A stretch of 64,000 nucleotides of DNA. It comes from Bacillus manliponensis. GTDB taxonomy: Bacteria; Bacillota; Bacilli; Bacillales; Bacillaceae_G. The notes below the pieces were generated by a model that saw only the letters and a program-made list of their open reading frames with translations, did no database searches and had not been told where the DNA came from. Both the position numbers and the translations under genes were made by a program. Position 1 is the stretch's first letter; the number at the start of each line of letters is the position of its first letter. The DNA is taken from NCBI RefSeq assembly GCF_000712595.1, contig NZ_JOTN01000005.1, positions 124,001 through 188,000 of the forward strand. Direction: 5' to 3'. Below, in pieces: positions 34,162 to 44,159 of the stretch.

Positions 34162-35010
34162 GTGAATCATTCTCTACAATTATTAAATGAGCAACATATT
34201 GAACAACTGATACAGTTGTCACAATCCGTTGACTGGGATTATGATCGGTTTGAAATCGAAACAATTTTAAGCGTAGGAAAGGTTTATGGGTACATACATG
34301 AAAGTAGGAAAGTTATTGCAAGCGCAGCTATTATTCCTTATGCAGGTGAACTGGCTTCTATAGGAATGGTAATTGTTCATCCTAATTATAGGGGATTACA
34401 GCTTGGAAAAAGAGTCATGGAAGCTTGTATACAATCAGTAGGTGATGATAAACAGATTATGTTAATTACAACACCAGATGGAAAGCCAATGTATGAAAAA
34501 TTAGGTTTTCAAGTGGTGAGTTCTGTTCATAAGTATTTATGCGATGAATTTATATGTGAAAGAATCACTTTTCACGAGTACGAAATTACTAATTATGAAG
34601 AAAAGGATTTCTTGCATGTAAGGAAACTTGATGAAGAAGCAAACGGGGTAGATCGCAGTGAATTTTTAAAAGTGAGGATAAAGCAAGCGAAACAAACGGT
34701 GGTTGTGAAAAATAGAAGCGGTACTATAGTAGGATTTGGCCTTAGTATCCAAACACCAGCCAACTTAATATTAGGGCCTATTGTTGCTTTTTGTGAAGAG
34801 GTTGCAGTGCTAATTATATATGAGCTATCTCATCGTCATAATGGTAGGTTGAGGATTGATACTCCAGAAAATAAAGTAGAGCTTACTTCTTTTTTACAAA
34901 AGAAAGGTTTTTATAAAGTGGCACAGCCGCCAATCATGGTACGTAATGGAAGTACGTTACTTCAGCGAAACGAAAATCTTTACGGAATTGCAGCACAAAT
35001 ATTTGGATGA
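34162..35010 (+). CDS. GNAT-family N-acetyltransferase
   Basis: A 282-aa protein with a GTG start preceded by AAAGGGGAGAGG. The N-terminal GNAT domain has strand beta4 (ASIGMVIVHPNYRG) followed by LQLGKRVMEACI, the acetyl-CoA pyrophosphate loop (usual R/Q-x-x-G-x-G/A; here YRGLQLG). The C-terminal half (from about 135) is a second GNAT-like or GNAT-associated domain (DFLHVRKLDEEANGVDR, LILGPIVAF). This two-domain form resembles uncharacterised acetyltransferases of Bacillus; the substrate is not known. It converges with ldh and shares a bidirectional terminator. Confidence 0.85.
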   Translation: MNHSLQLLNEQHIEQLIQLSQSVDWDYDRFEIETILSVGKVYGYIHESRKVIASAAIIPYAGELASIGMVIVHPNYRGLQLGKRVMEACIQSVGDDKQIMLITTPDGKPMYEKLGFQVVSSVHKYLCDEFICERITFHEYEITNYEEKDFLHVRKLDEEANGVDRSEFLKVRIKQAKQTVVVKNRSGTIVGFGLSIQTPANLILGPIVAFCEEVAVLIIYELSHRHNGRLRIDTPENKVELTSFLQKKGFYKVAQPPIMVRNGSTLLQRNENLYGIAAQIFG

Positions 35011-35036
35011 GCTCGAAAAAGCGAGCTCATCCATGT
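35005..35036. terminator. Bidirectional terminator between GNAT gene and ldh
   Basis: GGATGAGCTCG and CGAGCTCATCC form a perfect 11-bp stem around AAAAAG, followed by a short T-run on the + strand. It lies between two convergent stop codons. Confidence 0.75.
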
Positions 35037-35037
35037 T

Positions 35038-36030
<993 letters not shown>

Positions 36031-36173
36031 TTATTCTAGTTTGAGAAAGATATGCGGCTCTTGTCCAAAATACTTTGCACATCTGCTTTGTTTACAAATG
36101 AGAGCTCTTTTAATACAATATAAATCGGAATAGTTACGTTTTGTATTTTACATAGAAATGGACGGTTGATGAC

Positions 36174-37091
36174 ATGAAGAAAGTAGAAATTCATATATTA
36201 GGTGGATTTTTAGGAAGCGGAAAATCGACGTTACTACAAAATTTGTTGTTAGCAGAAAAAAAGAAAGAGCGAAAAGTTGCTGTGTTAATGAATGAGATTG
36301 GTGAGTTTTCTGTTGATACAAAAATTGTTGGGGAAGAGAATGTACTAAGAGAACTATTAAAAGGCTGTATTTGCTGTACGATGAAAGAGGAGCTTGAAAT
36401 TCAGTTACATTCTTTATATCAGCAGGAGAGGCCTGATGTAATTTACATTGAAACAACAGGTGTCGCGCATCCAATTGAAGTGTTAGATGCATGTTTATCC
36501 CCGGTATTAGCGCCTTATGTGGAAGTGAAATCAACAATTGTTGTCGTAGATGCACCGAGATGGTTAAAGCGTCGTACGTTAAGCGCAAGTGTACAGCAAC
36601 TTCTAAATGAACAAGTAAAGTATGGTAGCTATATTCTTATAAATAAAAGTGATTTACTAACAGAGGAAGAAAAGGCACAAGTTTTTGGTGAAATTGGAGA
36701 AGTAAATCATAAAGCAAAATTACAAGAAACACAGTATTGTAATATATCTTTACAGGATATAGAGGAAGTGATTGTAGAGGAAAATGAGGAATACGAATCA
36801 CTGCATGTGAAACATCATTTACATATTGGAACAATGACATACCCATTTACGAAAAGTATCGATCAAGACGAGTTATATGACTGGCTTTCAAACTTACCAG
36901 AAGGTATTTATCGTGTAAAAGGGTTTGTGAAATTTCATGGTGATAAATATCCACATTTATTACAATACTCGTTTGGAGTACCGTCTTTGTTAGAGCAAGA
37001 TTTTGGTTTTCCAACGAACCTTGTCATTATTGGGGAGGACTTAAATAAAGAGCAGCTAAGAGAAGGTTTGCAAGTGTTAGAATCTGAATAA
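36174..37091 (+). CDS. CobW/ZNG-type P-loop GTPase, putative metallochaperone
   Basis: A 305-aa G3E GTPase. The P-loop GGFLGSGKSTLLQNLL starts at residue 10, the metal-binding CxCC is in LLKGCICCTMK (about residues 64-74), IETTGVAHP is the switch region and INKSDLL is the NKxD base-specificity motif. The C-terminal CobW_C domain (GIYRVKGFVKFHGDKYPHLL) is present. Such proteins deliver metal, often zinc, to client enzymes. There is no visible zinc-repressor site and no neighbouring client. It forms a single-gene unit ended by a strong hairpin. Confidence 0.88.
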   Translation: MKKVEIHILGGFLGSGKSTLLQNLLLAEKKKERKVAVLMNEIGEFSVDTKIVGEENVLRELLKGCICCTMKEELEIQLHSLYQQERPDVIYIETTGVAHPIEVLDACLSPVLAPYVEVKSTIVVVDAPRWLKRRTLSASVQQLLNEQVKYGSYILINKSDLLTEEEKAQVFGEIGEVNHKAKLQETQYCNISLQDIEEVIVEENEEYESLHVKHHLHIGTMTYPFTKSIDQDELYDWLSNLPEGIYRVKGFVKFHGDKYPHLLQYSFGVPSLLEQDFGFPTNLVIIGEDLNKEQLREGLQVLESE

Positions 37092-37140
37092 AGATAAAGA
37101 AGAACCAGCATTGTTTTTATGTTGGTTCTTCTTTATCTTT
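37090..37140. terminator. Terminator between CobW gene and DUF896 gene
   Basis: An 18-bp stem (AAAGATAAAGAAGAACCA at 37090-37107 with TGGTTCTTCTTTATCTTT at 37123-37140) overlaps the last base of the CobW stop codon. It can serve both convergent genes. Confidence 0.85.
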
Positions 37141-37154
37141 ATAATTAATTAAGT

Positions 37155-37385
37155 TCATTTGCTTACGCTCACACGTTCCTTTGCTAGTTGTAAAGATGGT
37201 GGCGTAACATTTTCTCCGTTTGGGTCCACAATTGTTGTATTTAGCAAAATTGTATCTAAACTACTTCGGAATACTCTCATATAATCTGCGCGTAACATTT
37301 GCTGTTCTTGTTTTTCAGAGTTTGTTAAACCAAATTGTTTTTCTTTTTTCGCTAACATATTAATGCGAAATAATATGTTTTTCAT
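37155..37385 (-). CDS. DUF896/YnzC-family small protein
   Basis: A 76-aa helical protein typical of Bacillus. The family signature is visible: two N-terminal helices with INMLAKKEKQFGLTNSEKQE and MLRADYMRVFRSSLDTILLN, then VDPNGENVTPPSLQ. I chose ATG 37385 because AAAGGAGTGA lies just upstream; the longer start at 37394 falls inside that site. Members such as YnzC and YneB-linked proteins belong to the LexA/SOS region in B. subtilis, but no LexA box is recognised here. Its role is unknown. Confidence 0.85.
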   Translation of the reverse strand: MKNILFRINMLAKKEKQFGLTNSEKQEQQMLRADYMRVFRSSLDTILLNTTIVDPNGENVTPPSLQLAKERVSVSK

Positions 37386-37706
37386 GTTTATCACTCCTTT
37401 TACTATAAGTTAGTTACTTACTTATGGTAATCTTAATCTTTTTTCTTTTAAATGTCAATTTTTAAAAAGGTCTATGTCGTACTTTATTCAAATAAGTACG
37501 GTTATGGAGATAAAAATGTAATAATTTGTAAAGTTAAAATAAACTGTTTCCATTGGAAGGGATTTGGAAAAAAATAGAGAATGTAGTGTTACCATAAAAT
37601 TTGTAGTAATGTTCGTGTCGTGTATAAGCAAATAGTCATAATTACGAACCTTTTTTTGGCATAGTTGATTCTTTTGGGAGAGTAAAAAATGGGAGGAATC
37701 GGGGAG
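37386..37706. other. Intergenic region upstream of the ABC transporter
   Basis: About 320 bases between the divergent DUF896 gene and the binding-protein gene. I see no reading frame, hairpin or recognisable operator beyond the two ribosome binding sites; promoters for both genes must lie here. Confidence 0.5.
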
Positions 37707-38921
37707 ATGGCTAAAAAACGTAAGTGGCTAAAGGTGATGTTTACAGGGTGTGTATTAAGTTCCATGCTTGTAACAGTGGCTTGTTCAGGGGAAAAGGCGA
37801 GTACAGGTAAAGAGGAAACGGTGAAAGTAGGTGTGCTTGCTTCTTTAACTGGTCCGCTTGAAGCGTATGGGAAGCAGACGGTAACCGGTTTTGAGTTAGG
37901 ACTTGATTATGCAACAGGTGGAACTGGGGAAATAGAAGGCAAAAAGATTGAATTCGTTGTAGAAGATACGGAAACGAAAGCGGATGTAGCTGTAAAAAAG
38001 GCTACGAAACTATTAGAAGAAGATAAGGTTGATTTTTTAGTGGGCTCGTCAAGTTCTAGTGATACGTTAGCTGTGCTACCACTTGCAGAAGAATATGAAA
38101 AGATTATGGTCGTTGAGCCAGCGGTGGCAGATAGTATAACGGGTAAAAACTGGAATGAATATATTTTTAGAACAGGACGAAATTCTTCACAAGACGCAGT
38201 AGCTGGTGCAGCAGCAATTGCAAAAAAAGGTGTAAAAATCGCAACGCTTGCTCCAGATAGTGCGTTTGGACGTGAAGGAATCGCAGCCTTTAAGGGTGGG
38301 GCAAAGAAATTGGGAGCGGAAATTGTAAATGAGCAATATGCTGATTTAAATTCTACTGATTTCACAGCAAATATTCAAAATATCATTAGTTCTAAACCAG
38401 ATTATTTATTTGTTGTGTGGGCGGGAGCGAATTCACCATGGAAGCAGCTGAAAGATATGAATGTAGAAGGACAAGGAATTAAAATTTCCACAGGTGCTCC
38501 AGATATAGCAGCGTTAAAAACGATGAATGCATTAGTAGGTATGGAAGGATTTACAGTGTATTATCATACACTTCCAAATAATAAAGTGAACGATTGGTTA
38601 GTAAAAGAGCATAAAAAGCGTTTTGATGGAGCTGTACCAGACTTATTTACAGCTGGTGGTATGACGGCAGCAATTTCAATTGTGGAAGCGTTAAAGAAAA
38701 CAAAAGGGGATACAGATGTAGATACGCTTATTAAAACGATGGAAGGAATGGAATTTGAAACACCAAAAGGAAAAATGAAATTCCGACCAGAAGATCATCA
38801 AGCTTTGCAAGCGCTTTACTCGATTGCGTTGGAAACGAAAGAAGGATTTGATTATCCAGTTCCAGTGTTAAACCGAGAATTAACAATGAAAGAGACAGCG
38901 CCAGCAATTCAAAATAAATAG
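37707..38921 (+). CDS. Liv-type ABC transporter substrate-binding lipoprotein
   Basis: A 404-aa extracytoplasmic receptor, first gene of a five-gene importer operon. The signal peptide ends in a lipobox (SMLVTVAC, Cys about residue 26). The mature protein is a periplasmic-binding-protein type 1 fold: VKVGVLASLTGPLEAYGKQT, then DYATGGTGEIEGKKIEFVVED, SSSSSDTLAVLPLAEEY, and DSAFGREGIAAFKGGAKKLG. This is the family of branched-chain amino acid and amide receptors (LivJ, AmiC, UrtA); the ligand cannot be told. ATG 37707 is chosen because GGGAGGA lies 9 bases upstream; ATG 37689 would put that site inside the gene. Confidence 0.88.
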   Translation: MAKKRKWLKVMFTGCVLSSMLVTVACSGEKASTGKEETVKVGVLASLTGPLEAYGKQTVTGFELGLDYATGGTGEIEGKKIEFVVEDTETKADVAVKKATKLLEEDKVDFLVGSSSSSDTLAVLPLAEEYEKIMVVEPAVADSITGKNWNEYIFRTGRNSSQDAVAGAAAIAKKGVKIATLAPDSAFGREGIAAFKGGAKKLGAEIVNEQYADLNSTDFTANIQNIISSKPDYLFVVWAGANSPWKQLKDMNVEGQGIKISTGAPDIAALKTMNALVGMEGFTVYYHTLPNNKVNDWLVKEHKKRFDGAVPDLFTAGGMTAAISIVEALKKTKGDTDVDTLIKTMEGMEFETPKGKMKFRPEDHQALQALYSIALETKEGFDYPVPVLNRELTMKETAPAIQNK

Positions 38922-38966
38922 GGGGAAGGAAGAAATTCCTTTTCCTTTCCTTTGTAGGGAGGATTT

Positions 38967-39743
38967 GTGGTGGAGAAATTGCTAGAGACAAGTAATCTGT
39001 CTATTTCTTTTGGGGAGCACCATGTTATTCAAAATGTAAATTTAACAGTGCGAAAAGGAAAGTTAACTTCTATTATCGGTCCAAATGGTGCAGGGAAAAC
39101 AACTCTTTTTAATTTGTTAAGTGGTCAGCTTATGCCAACAAGTGGAGAAGTGTTTTTTAAAGGGCGGAATATTACAAAGCTCTCAATTGCAGAAAGAACC
39201 CGGCTTGGCATTGGACGTTCGTTTCAGCTGACAAATATCTTTCCACAGTTAACGGTACTGGAAAATGTTAGATTGAGTGTGCAGTCATTTAAACAAGATT
39301 ATTATAGCTTTTTTCCGAATATAGGTAGGTTTAAACAACAAACAAAAGAAGCGAAAACTCTTTTAGAAACCGTCTTGCTGCATGAGAAAGAGAACGTACT
39401 AGCGAAAGATTTAGCACACGGAGAGAAAAGAAAATTAGAACTAGCGATGCTGTTAGCGCTTCAAACAGATGTTTTACTTCTTGATGAACCGACAGCTGGT
39501 ATTTCCGTTGAAGAAGTTCCGACAATTTTACAAGTAATTGAAAATATAAAAAACAACAGCGATAATACGATTGTTTTAATTGAGCATAAAATGGACATGG
39601 TTGTACATTTATCGGACCATCTTATCGTATTATTCCACGGAGAATTGTTAGCTGAAGGATTGCCTGAGGATATGATGAAAGATGAACGGGTGCAAACGGC
39701 TTATTTAGGAGGATTATATCGTGACTCTATTACAGGTGGATAA
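38967..39743 (+). CDS. Liv-type ABC transporter ATPase (LivG-like)
   Basis: A 258-aa cytoplasmic ATPase. Walker A is IIGPNGAGKTTLFN, the signature motif is diverged (AHGEKRKLELAM, where LSGGQ is usual, a known LivG feature), Walker B is DVLLLDEPTAG, and the H-loop IEHKMDMV follows. The region IGRSFQLTNIFPQLTVLENV is the Q-loop typical of LivG. GTG 38967 or GTG 38970 may be the start after GGGAGGA. The 3' end overlaps the next ATPase gene by 23 bases, so the two are translated together and probably form the heterodimer. Confidence 0.92.
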   Translation: MVEKLLETSNLSISFGEHHVIQNVNLTVRKGKLTSIIGPNGAGKTTLFNLLSGQLMPTSGEVFFKGRNITKLSIAERTRLGIGRSFQLTNIFPQLTVLENVRLSVQSFKQDYYSFFPNIGRFKQQTKEAKTLLETVLLHEKENVLAKDLAHGEKRKLELAMLLALQTDVLLLDEPTAGISVEEVPTILQVIENIKNNSDNTIVLIEHKMDMVVHLSDHLIVLFHGELLAEGLPEDMMKDERVQTAYLGGLYRDSITGG

Positions 39744-40425
39744 TATAGAAACGTATTTAGATGAATTTCACATTTTACAAGGCGTTTCATTTGGAGTGGA
39801 AAAGGGAACGATTACGGTTTTATTTGGAAGAAACGGAGCTGGAAAGACAACAACACTTCGCTCTATTATGGGATTTTATGAAGTTTCAAATGGAACGGTG
39901 CATTACGATGGTGAGAAGATAAATAGCTTACCAACACATATGATTTCACGTAAAGGAATTGGGTATGTGCCGGAAAATCAAGGGATTTTTTCTGATTTAA
40001 CGGTTGAAGAGACTTTCTCTCTGGCTCAATTAAATAAAAATAAAGAAACGGATGAGAAGGTAGAGTGGATGTTAGAATTGTTTCCGGACCTCAAGCAGTT
40101 TTGGCATAAAAAGAGCGGATTATTAAGTGGTGGACAAAAGCAAATGTTAGCAATTGCAAGGGCATATATTAATAGCGATGGTTTACTTTTAATTGATGAG
40201 CCGAGCAAAGGGCTATCTCCTATCATGATTGAAAAATTGATGACATCGATTTTAAAGATGAAAGAAAAGACGACCGTGTTACTTGTGGAACAAAACTTTA
40301 TGATGGCGAGTCAAATTGGTGATTATTTTTATATTATGGATAACGGAATAATTGTACATCATGGTCCAATGAACGAATTAAAAGAGGATAAAGAAGCGTG
40401 TCATAAATATTTAGGAATCTCGTAA
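39721..40425 (+). CDS. Liv-type ABC transporter ATPase (LivF-like)
   Basis: A 234-aa ATPase, partner of the preceding one. Walker A FGRNGAGKTTTLRS, Q-loop YVPENQGIFSDLTVEE, signature LLSGGQKQMLAIARAY, Walker B LLIDEPSKGLSP and H-loop LVEQNFMMAS are all intact. The start (GTG 39721) is inside the end of the upstream gene. The permease genes follow in the same direction, completing the usual J-G-F-H-M importer. Confidence 0.93.
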   Translation: MTLLQVDNIETYLDEFHILQGVSFGVEKGTITVLFGRNGAGKTTTLRSIMGFYEVSNGTVHYDGEKINSLPTHMISRKGIGYVPENQGIFSDLTVEETFSLAQLNKNKETDEKVEWMLELFPDLKQFWHKKSGLLSGGQKQMLAIARAYINSDGLLLIDEPSKGLSPIMIEKLMTSILKMKEKTTVLLVEQNFMMASQIGDYFYIMDNGIIVHHGPMNELKEDKEACHKYLGIS

Positions 40426-40449
40426 CGAAAATACGGGGAGGCATAGCGT

Positions 40450-41310
40450 GTGGATGTGTTCGTTAATTTATTTGTAAACGGCGTTTCGACAGGGATGTTA
40501 ATTTTTTTATTAGCCTCTGGGCTCACGCTTATTTTTGGTTTAATGAGCGTTTTAAATTTTGCACATGGTGGTTTATTTGCATGGGGAGCTTTCATGGGAG
40601 TATGGTTATTTCATATAACAGGTAGTTATATAATCGCATTAATCGGTGCAATTGCCATGGGGATGCTACTTGGATGGACATTAGAAAGGTTTTTAATTCG
40701 GCCCGTATATGGAAATCATGTTCGTCAGCTTCTTGTTACGCTCGGAGGAATGCTTGTCCTGACAGAGTGCATCAAAATATTTTGGGGACCGAATCCGATT
40801 GGAGCGAAACTACCGTCTTGGCTGCAAGGGAGCTTTACATTTGATGGGATTATATTAATTAAATATCGTTTGTTTGTTATTGCTATTGGACTAATCATGT
40901 ATATTGGATTATTGTTACTACTTCGTAAAACGAAAATCGGATTAATGATCCGAGCAGGTGTAATTGATAAAGAAATGGTGCAAGCGCTCGGAATTAATGT
41001 AAAGGCAATCTTTTCATTTGTATTTTTACTAGGTGCTGGTATGGCCGCATTAGGTGGCTTCTTACTTGCTCCGTATTCCGGTGTTATTTTTGCAGAGATG
41101 GGTATGCAGTACGCCATTTTAGCATTTATCGTTGTCATTATTGGAGGACTTGGAAGTATACAAGGATCCGCCATGGCATCTTTAATTGTTGGTCTTGCCG
41201 GCGCCTTTACTGCGTATTATATACCGGAGTTATCTCTTGCAGTCAATATGTTAATGCTACTGTTTGTCTTACTTGTGAAGCCAACAGGACTTGTTGCGGA
41301 AAAGGGGTGA
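40450..41310 (+). CDS. Liv-type ABC transporter permease (LivH-like)
   Basis: A 286-aa inner-membrane permease with about eight hydrophobic helices. LivH hallmarks are LTLIFGLMSVLNFAHGGLFA near the N-terminus, IRAGVIDKEMVQALGINVKA as the ATPase-contact loop, and GGLGSIQGSAMASLIVG. GTG 40450 follows GGGGAGGC. It pairs with the next gene as a heterodimeric pore. Confidence 0.92.
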   Translation: MDVFVNLFVNGVSTGMLIFLLASGLTLIFGLMSVLNFAHGGLFAWGAFMGVWLFHITGSYIIALIGAIAMGMLLGWTLERFLIRPVYGNHVRQLLVTLGGMLVLTECIKIFWGPNPIGAKLPSWLQGSFTFDGIILIKYRLFVIAIGLIMYIGLLLLLRKTKIGLMIRAGVIDKEMVQALGINVKAIFSFVFLLGAGMAALGGFLLAPYSGVIFAEMGMQYAILAFIVVIIGGLGSIQGSAMASLIVGLAGAFTAYYIPELSLAVNMLMLLFVLLVKPTGLVAEKG

Positions 41311-41317
41311 GCTGCTC

Positions 41318-42316
41318 ATGATGATGTCACTAAGTCGAGGGAAACTGTATTTTGGGTTAACAATTTTACTTTGTCTACTACTCTTTCCACTTGTTAATGA
41401 TTCAAGAAGCATGTTAATTTTATTTTCGCAAATCTTTATTTTTGCTATTTTCGCAATGAGTTTTGACATTTTGCTCGGTTATACAGGGATTGTATCATTT
41501 GGGCATTGTATGTTTTTTGGGATTGGCGCATATTCTGTTGCGCTATTCTTTGATAGACAAGAACCATCTATATTAAACTTTTTGCTTAGTATGGTGATTG
41601 GGGTTGTTTTCTCTATTATTGTAAGTTATATCATCGGTATGCTTTCATTGCGATTAAAAAGTCATTTTTATGCGATGTTAACTCTTGCAATCTCACAATT
41701 ATTTTTCGTAGTTGCTGAAAAGTGGCGTTCCGTTACACATGGAGGAGATGGATTTACATTTCGTGTGCCAGACGTGTTTCGTGATCGCTTCACATTTTAT
41801 TACATTACTCTTGTATGCCTAGTTGTCATTTTTTTATTATTATGGCTGTTTACAAAATCGTCTATTGGGAAAGTGTTACAAGCAATCTCGCAAAATGAAC
41901 AACGGGTGGAGGCGCTTGGATATAAAATACTCCATTATAAAGTGATTGCTAGTATAGTAGCAGGGGTTGTCGCAACAATTAGTGGGGGGCTGTTTGTAAT
42001 CACGCTTCGTTTTGTCAATACAACACTATTTTCAATTGATATGACGCTGAATGCTTTATTAATGACGACAATTGGGGGAGTAGGGACATTAGTTGGAGCA
42101 ATTGCCGGAGCTGGTATTATTGAATCATTAAAATATTATTTATCAGAGCTTGCATCGGAGTATCCAATCTTTGAGAGATGGACAATTATTCTTGGGATGT
42201 TATATATTATCGTACTATTAGTATTTCCGACAGGACTTGTTGGGACGATAAAGAAAATGAGGAATTGGGGTATGAAGAAAAAAGAAAAAGGTAAACAAAT
42301 AGAACATAGTGCTTAG
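41318..42316 (+). CDS. Liv-type ABC transporter permease (LivM-like)
   Basis: A 332-aa permease, last gene of the importer operon. The LivM-type pattern is clear: FAMSFDILLGYTGIVSFGHC, LSLRLKSHFYAMLTLAISQL, AISQNEQRVEALGY as coupling loop, and TIGGVGTLVGAIAGAGII. I chose ATG 41318 because AAAGGGGTGA (overlapping the upstream stop) lies 8 bases before it; the longer frame from 41291 is discarded. A short charged tail ends the protein. An imperfect hairpin follows. Confidence 0.9.
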   Translation: MMMSLSRGKLYFGLTILLCLLLFPLVNDSRSMLILFSQIFIFAIFAMSFDILLGYTGIVSFGHCMFFGIGAYSVALFFDRQEPSILNFLLSMVIGVVFSIIVSYIIGMLSLRLKSHFYAMLTLAISQLFFVVAEKWRSVTHGGDGFTFRVPDVFRDRFTFYYITLVCLVVIFLLLWLFTKSSIGKVLQAISQNEQRVEALGYKILHYKVIASIVAGVVATISGGLFVITLRFVNTTLFSIDMTLNALLMTTIGGVGTLVGAIAGAGIIESLKYYLSELASEYPIFERWTIILGMLYIIVLLVFPTGLVGTIKKMRNWGMKKKEKGKQIEHSA

Positions 42317-42322
42317 AAGGGG

Positions 42323-42365
42323 AGCTGTTTTACCGCTAAATGGTAAAGTAGCTTGTTTTATTTTT
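42323..42365 (+). terminator. Probable terminator of the ABC transporter operon
   Basis: AGCTGTTTTACC and GGTAAAGTAGCT form an imperfect stem around GCTAAAT, followed by TGTTTTATTTTT. Confidence 0.6.
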
Positions 42366-42508
42366 ACAGGTTTTTCTATATGTTTATCGAATAAAGTAAT
42401 AGACAGAACTGTTAAGACTGAATGCTAGCTTATAGTCTTAAATTGTGGCATACTAGACGTTGAAACTAGCAGGAAAGAAATGCTAATTTGTAAGTAGGAG
42501 GGAATGGA

Positions 42509-42952
42509 ATGAAAAAAATAGTTTTATTTTTTATGATGATGTTATTAGCGGTAACAGGGTGCTCAGTTATTGAGGAAGGGAAAAATTCTCTTGATTATGC
42601 AAACGAAGCGGTTACATATATAGATCATGTAGGTACATTTGCTGGTGAACTAACAACTTTAGCACAAGATGCAGTAAATGATGAGGCGGCTCGTAAAGAG
42701 TTAGAAACAAAATTACAAGATCTTCAAAAAGAGAGCAAAGCATTTAATGAATTAACGCCGCCAGATTTTGCAAAAGATATTCATCAGCAAATTGTTGATT
42801 ATAACAATCAATTGAATGAATTGATAGATTCTACAACAAAAAACATTGAAGAAGGAAAAGCAAATTTAGCTGATTTCCAAAACTCAGAGCTGATGCAAAC
42901 AGTACAACAGTTACAAGATTTGAAGACGAAAGTTGAAAACTTAGGACAGTAA
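42509..42952 (+). CDS. Small lipoprotein, DUF6376-like
   Basis: A 147-aa lipoprotein with signal MKKIVLFFMMMLLAVTGC (lipobox VTGC, Cys 18). The mature part is helical: LDYANEAVTYIDHVGTFAGE, LTPPDFAKDIHQQIVDYNNQ, then a C-terminal helix pair. This matches the DUF6376/YbbD-like small lipoproteins of Bacillus, whose role is unknown. AGGAGGGAATGGA precedes the ATG. It has its own promoter region of about 190 bases and a terminator shared with the convergent gene. Confidence 0.8.
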   Translation: MKKIVLFFMMMLLAVTGCSVIEEGKNSLDYANEAVTYIDHVGTFAGELTTLAQDAVNDEAARKELETKLQDLQKESKAFNELTPPDFAKDIHQQIVDYNNQLNELIDSTTKNIEEGKANLADFQNSELMQTVQQLQDLKTKVENLGQ

Positions 42953-42971
42953 CAGTTTTTATAAATAACGT

Positions 42972-43002
42972 AAAAAGGAGTCCGGAATAGACTCCTTTTT
43001 TC
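42972..43002. terminator. Bidirectional terminator
   Basis: AAAAAGGAGTC and GACTCCTTTTT form an 11-bp stem around CGGAATA, between two convergent genes. Confidence 0.88.
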
Positions 43003-44000
43003 TATTTCATCCACTGTTCCATAATTTTTACAGTTTTCTTTGTGGTATCCAGTTCAACGCTTGCACCAATTGGAACTGTTAGCATTGGGTGTGTATGACA
43101 ACAATCAAAGTCAGCAATGAAGGGGATCTTTCGGTCACATAGTACTTCTAACAAAATCTCATATGGTTTTCGATTACTATTAAGATCGTCAAACTGTTCA
43201 TGCTTTCCAAGAATAATACCAGCAATTTTATCGAAAACACCATTTAGTTTTAGTAAGGAAAAGCTCCTTTCAATAATAGCTGCATTTTTCGCGCTATCTT
43301 CTATAAATAAAATATCCCCATCTTTTATTTCAGGCATATAGGGGCTACCAAAAATACCTTCCATCGTATTTAAATTCCCACCGATTAACCTTCCTGTCGC
43401 AATTCCTTCGTTTACACAAATCAAATCATTATTATGTTTTTCTTTTTCGTGTGTTTTCTCTTCCCAGTTACTAAATTCATCCGTCCAGTATGGTGGTTTT
43501 GGTAGTTCGTACGGAATATGTTGTTCGTCTATTAAAATGTTTTTAAAATACTTATAAGTGAAATCGACAAATGGTTTAAACTCACCGAAAGAAGAGACGA
43601 GAGCAGGTCCATAAAAAGTTGGTATGCCTGTCTTTGCATATAAGCCAAGTAAAATAGCAGTTACATCAGAATACCCAATTATGATTTTAGGATTTCTTTG
43701 AAAAGCTTCATAATCAATATAAGGTAAAAGAGCGTTTGAATTCATACCACCAATCGTTGACATAATACATTTTACGTTTTCGTCACGTATGAGAGTATTT
43801 AATTCTTCTGCGCGTTCTTGAATACTTCCAGAACGGTAAAAATCAAAACTCCCTGTTAAATTCCCTTCAACAATTTCAAATTCTTTCTGTTGGAGAAATG
43901 TTTTTGCTCGCTGAAATCGTTTTGGTGCAGTATAGGTTACAGGTGCAGATGGAGAGAATATGCCGATTGTATCTCCTTTTTGTAATCGATCAAAGTACAT
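43002..44000 (-). CDS. S66-family LD-carboxypeptidase / MccF-like peptidase
   Basis: A 332-aa cytoplasmic serine peptidase. The S66 triad is visible: nucleophile Ser in IIGYSDVTA (preceded by the STIGGMNSN loop), Glu in ILFIEDSAKNAA, and His in DCCHTHPM near the C-terminus. The insertion PPYWTDEFSNWEEKTHEKEK is typical of the MccF subgroup, which cleaves the processed form of microcin C-type antibiotics, rather than of peptidoglycan-recycling LdcA. I chose ATG 44000 (MYFDRLQKGD) because AAAGGAC lies 11 bases upstream; ATG 44021 has no such site. It is likely a self-protection or detoxifying enzyme. Confidence 0.85.
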   Translation of the reverse strand: MYFDRLQKGDTIGIFSPSAPVTYTAPKRFQRAKTFLQQKEFEIVEGNLTGSFDFYRSGSIQERAEELNTLIRDENVKCIMSTIGGMNSNALLPYIDYEAFQRNPKIIIGYSDVTAILLGLYAKTGIPTFYGPALVSSFGEFKPFVDFTYKYFKNILIDEQHIPYELPKPPYWTDEFSNWEEKTHEKEKHNNDLICVNEGIATGRLIGGNLNTMEGIFGSPYMPEIKDGDILFIEDSAKNAAIIERSFSLLKLNGVFDKIAGIILGKHEQFDDLNSNRKPYEILLEVLCDRKIPFIADFDCCHTHPMLTVPIGASVELDTTKKTVKIMEQWMK

Positions 44001-44159
44001 TATTGTATCAGTCCTTTTCATTAAGAATTTTTATATCAATATAAAAGGATGTGTTTTCTATTATTATAATACAAAGAATTTATAAGCAGGTTTGGAAAAT
44101 ACAATTTTTCCCTTGACGCTATTACATTTTAGTTGCTATCGTAAAAGGGAGATAATGTA

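Noticed and set aside
37155-37394. Longer start of the DUF896 gene at 37394
   Set aside because: It lies inside the ribosome binding region AAAGGAGTGA that serves ATG 37385.
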